This document shows positions 4,940-6,043 of a stretch of DNA of 6,043 nt, piece after piece (positions within the stretch are counted from its first letter, which is position 1; every line of letters begins with the position of its first letter). The notes below the pieces were generated by a model. That model did not search any database, was not told the origin of the DNA, and saw only the letters and a program-made list of their open reading frames with translations. Source of the stretch: Sphingobacteriaceae bacterium. GTDB taxonomy: Bacteria; Bacteroidota; Bacteroidia; B-17B0; Aurantibacillaceae. The position numbers and the translations under genes are program-made. The stretch lies in assembly GCA_023251695.1 (NCBI GenBank), contig JAHEYE010000216.1, positions 1-6,043 on the forward strand. The letters are read 5' to 3'.

Positions 4940-5739
4940 CTCAAATGCCAAAAATAATTTTGAGGGAATTCTATTTCCGGTTTCTCTTTAAATATCCCAA
5001 ACACGGCACTTCCGCTTCCGCTCAATGAAGCATAAAGCGCTCCTGAATCATAAAGTTGTTGCTTTAGTTTTTCAATCTCAGGGTACTTTTTGAAAATACT
5101 TTTCTCAAAATCATTGACTAACTCATTTTTCCAAGTTTCAATTGGCTGGGTGATAATTTCCTTAATTGATTTTTTTGGAATTACCGGAACAGCATTTTCG
5201 TAAGCGCCTTTGGTATCACAATGAATCCCCGGGTAAACCACCAAAATATGATACTTACTTAGATCAACTTTAACATTTTCAAATTCATCCCCTTTGCCTT
5301 TGGCAAAAACAGGGGTATTTTCTATAAAAAAAGCGCAATCAGACCCCAGTTTCCGGGCCATTTCTGTTAATTTTTCTGTTGATAAGTTGAGTTTTAGCTG
5401 TTTATTGGCCAATTTCAGGAAAAAAGCAGCATCTGAACTCCCTCCGCCTAATCCCGCTCCCATTGGTAAAACCTTATGCAAAAACACCTTTAATGGGGGT
5501 AATTTACGGTTTTCTGAAAGTAGCTTATACGCCTTAAAAACGATGTTTTCCTCTGTATTTCCCTCTACTTTAATCCCTGAAATAAAGAGTTCAAAAGGGC
5601 TATCACCTCCCACAATAATTTCAAGGGCATCCGTCCATTTTACAGGGTAAAATACAGTCTCGATGTTATGGAAGCCATCTGAACGTTTCTCAGTGATATT
5701 CAGGCCTAAATTTATCTTACAAGCAGGGAAATCGATCAT
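4936..5739 (-). CDS. ispE: 4-(cytidine 5'-diphospho)-2-C-methyl-D-erythritol kinase IspE, 267 aa
   Basis: This GHMP-family kinase phosphorylates the 2-hydroxyl of CDP-ME with ATP, the fourth step of the MEP isoprenoid pathway, in the cytoplasm. From the ATG at 5739, MIDFPACKINLGLNI carries the substrate-site Lys-8. RSDGFHNIET (19-28) follows, then the glycine-rich ATP loop PMGAGLGGGSSD (92-103), the LGSDCAFF motif with the catalytic-base Asp-134, and the third GHMP motif SLSGSGSAVFGIF (238-250). All key residues are present and the length is normal. The frame extends 12 codons upstream to a GTG (5773-5775), but family proteins begin right at the M[IV]xFPxxKINLGL segment, so the ATG at 5739 is preferred. 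No Shine-Dalgarno sequence is visible. Its TAA stop (4936-4938) overlaps the mtaB stop tail to tail. It diverges from the lipoprotein gene across 69 nt. Confidence 0.96.
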   Translation of the reverse strand: MIDFPACKINLGLNITEKRSDGFHNIETVFYPVKWTDALEIIVGGDSPFELFISGIKVEGNTEENIVFKAYKLLSENRKLPPLKVFLHKVLPMGAGLGGGSSDAAFFLKLANKQLKLNLSTEKLTEMARKLGSDCAFFIENTPVFAKGKGDEFENVKVDLSKYHILVVYPGIHCDTKGAYENAVPVIPKKSIKEIITQPIETWKNELVNDFEKSIFKKYPEIEKLKQQLYDSGALYASLSGSGSAVFGIFKEKPEIEFPQNYFWHLS

Positions 5740-5742
5740 TTT

Positions 5743-5773
5743 TTGGCAAATTTTGGCTCTATAAATATTTTTC
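5743..5773 (+). promoter_or_regulatory. Candidate promoter of the lipoprotein gene
   Basis: A TTG (5743-5745) and TATTTTTC (5766-5773, one mismatch from TAnnTTTG) are separated by 20 nt, an acceptable Bacteroidota spacing. It would give a leader of roughly 30 nt before the ATG at 5809. The region is AT-rich, so a chance match is quite possible. Confidence 0.3.
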
Positions 5774-5808
5774 ACTAAATTGCATCAAATTATTTAAAAA
5801 GCATAACC

Positions 5809-6043
5809 ATGAAAAATAAAAAGTTCAACCTTGGTTTAACACTATTACTTACAAGCTCTTTATTACTTACAAATTGTACTAAGAACAAAACAAACGATCC
5901 TCCTGTACCCGATAACAATACGCAAAGTACAGCTGACCTTGTTGAATTACAAATGATCATGGGCGATATTATTGAAATGGCCGGTCAGGGTCACGATGCA
6001 ACCGGTATTAGTCCTTATTTAAGCTCAACATTAACAGCTGTTA
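5809..6043 (+). CDS. Putative lipoprotein of unknown function, N-terminal 78 residues only
   Basis: The ATG at 5809 opens a frame that continues past the window edge. The N-terminus is a signal peptide: a basic start MKNKK (1-5), a hydrophobic core (8-20) and a lipobox-like LTNC with the candidate lipidated Cys-23. After it comes a short polar, Pro/Asn-rich linker (24-40: TKNKTNDPPVPDNN and on) and then the start of a folded, probably helical region (LVELQMIMGDIIEMAGQG, 45-62). Asn at the position before the cysteine is less usual than Gly, Ala or Ser, so lipidation is likely but not certain. No acidic surface-export signal follows the cysteine, so a periplasm-facing location is more likely than surface display. 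The visible part does not identify a family. The gene diverges from ispE. Confidence 0.75.
   Translation, partial: MKNKKFNLGLTLLLTSSLLLTNCTKNKTNDPPVPDNNTQSTADLVELQMIMGDIIEMAGQGHDATGISPYLSSTLTAV

Noticed and set aside
5294..5650. Plus-strand 118-codon open frame opposite ispE.
   Set aside because: It is antisense to conserved kinase motifs, with no domain and no plausible upstream signals.

Overview
The window looks like chromosomal DNA from a member of the Bacteroidota, probably a Flavobacteriia- or Sphingobacteriia-like organism. This is an inference. The DNA is AT-rich, almost no start codon has a Shine-Dalgarno sequence, several starts are preceded by the Bacteroidota -7 promoter element TAnnTTTG, and the proteins recognised have a Bacteroidota flavour (GbsR-type regulator, Tat-exported S66 peptidase, IspE with GSDCAFF). 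No tRNA, rRNA, CRISPR array, insertion sequence or phage gene was seen. No intergenic stretch exceeds about 130 bases.

Left part (1-3465, all minus strand): a dense gene train. In transcription order it holds a GbsR/MarR-family repressor-like regulator (3465-2959), a four-helix membrane protein of unknown function (2959-2540), two paralogous small membrane proteins (2484-2092 and 2095-1679), a TIGR01777/YfcH-type NAD(P)-binding epimerase-like protein (1667-747), an SRPBCC lipid/ligand-binding-fold protein (747-265) and the N-terminus of a Tat-exported LD-carboxypeptidase-family protein (240 to the window edge). Neighbours overlap by 1 or 4 nt or are 11-24 nt apart. The one larger gap, 55 nt before the paralogous pair, carries an 18-bp perfect palindrome. 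The same 18 bases form the core of a 24-bp palindrome in front of the regulator gene. The simplest reading is that the regulator binds both sites, controlling itself and the membrane-protein/TIGR01777/SRPBCC module. This two-site, one-regulator circuit is the most interesting signal here.

Right part (3583-6043): housekeeping genes. mtaB (plus strand) makes the ms2t6A37 tRNA modification and has a promoter so close to its ATG that the mRNA may be leaderless. ispE (minus strand) is the MEP-pathway CDP-ME kinase. The two genes are convergent and their stop codons share a palindromic TTAA. Divergent from ispE starts a putative lipoprotein that runs off the right edge.

Two starts were moved downstream from the longest open frame: the regulator to the ATG at 3465 and ispE to the ATG at 5739. 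In both cases family N-termini fit the shorter form; the longer forms need TTG or GTG starts.
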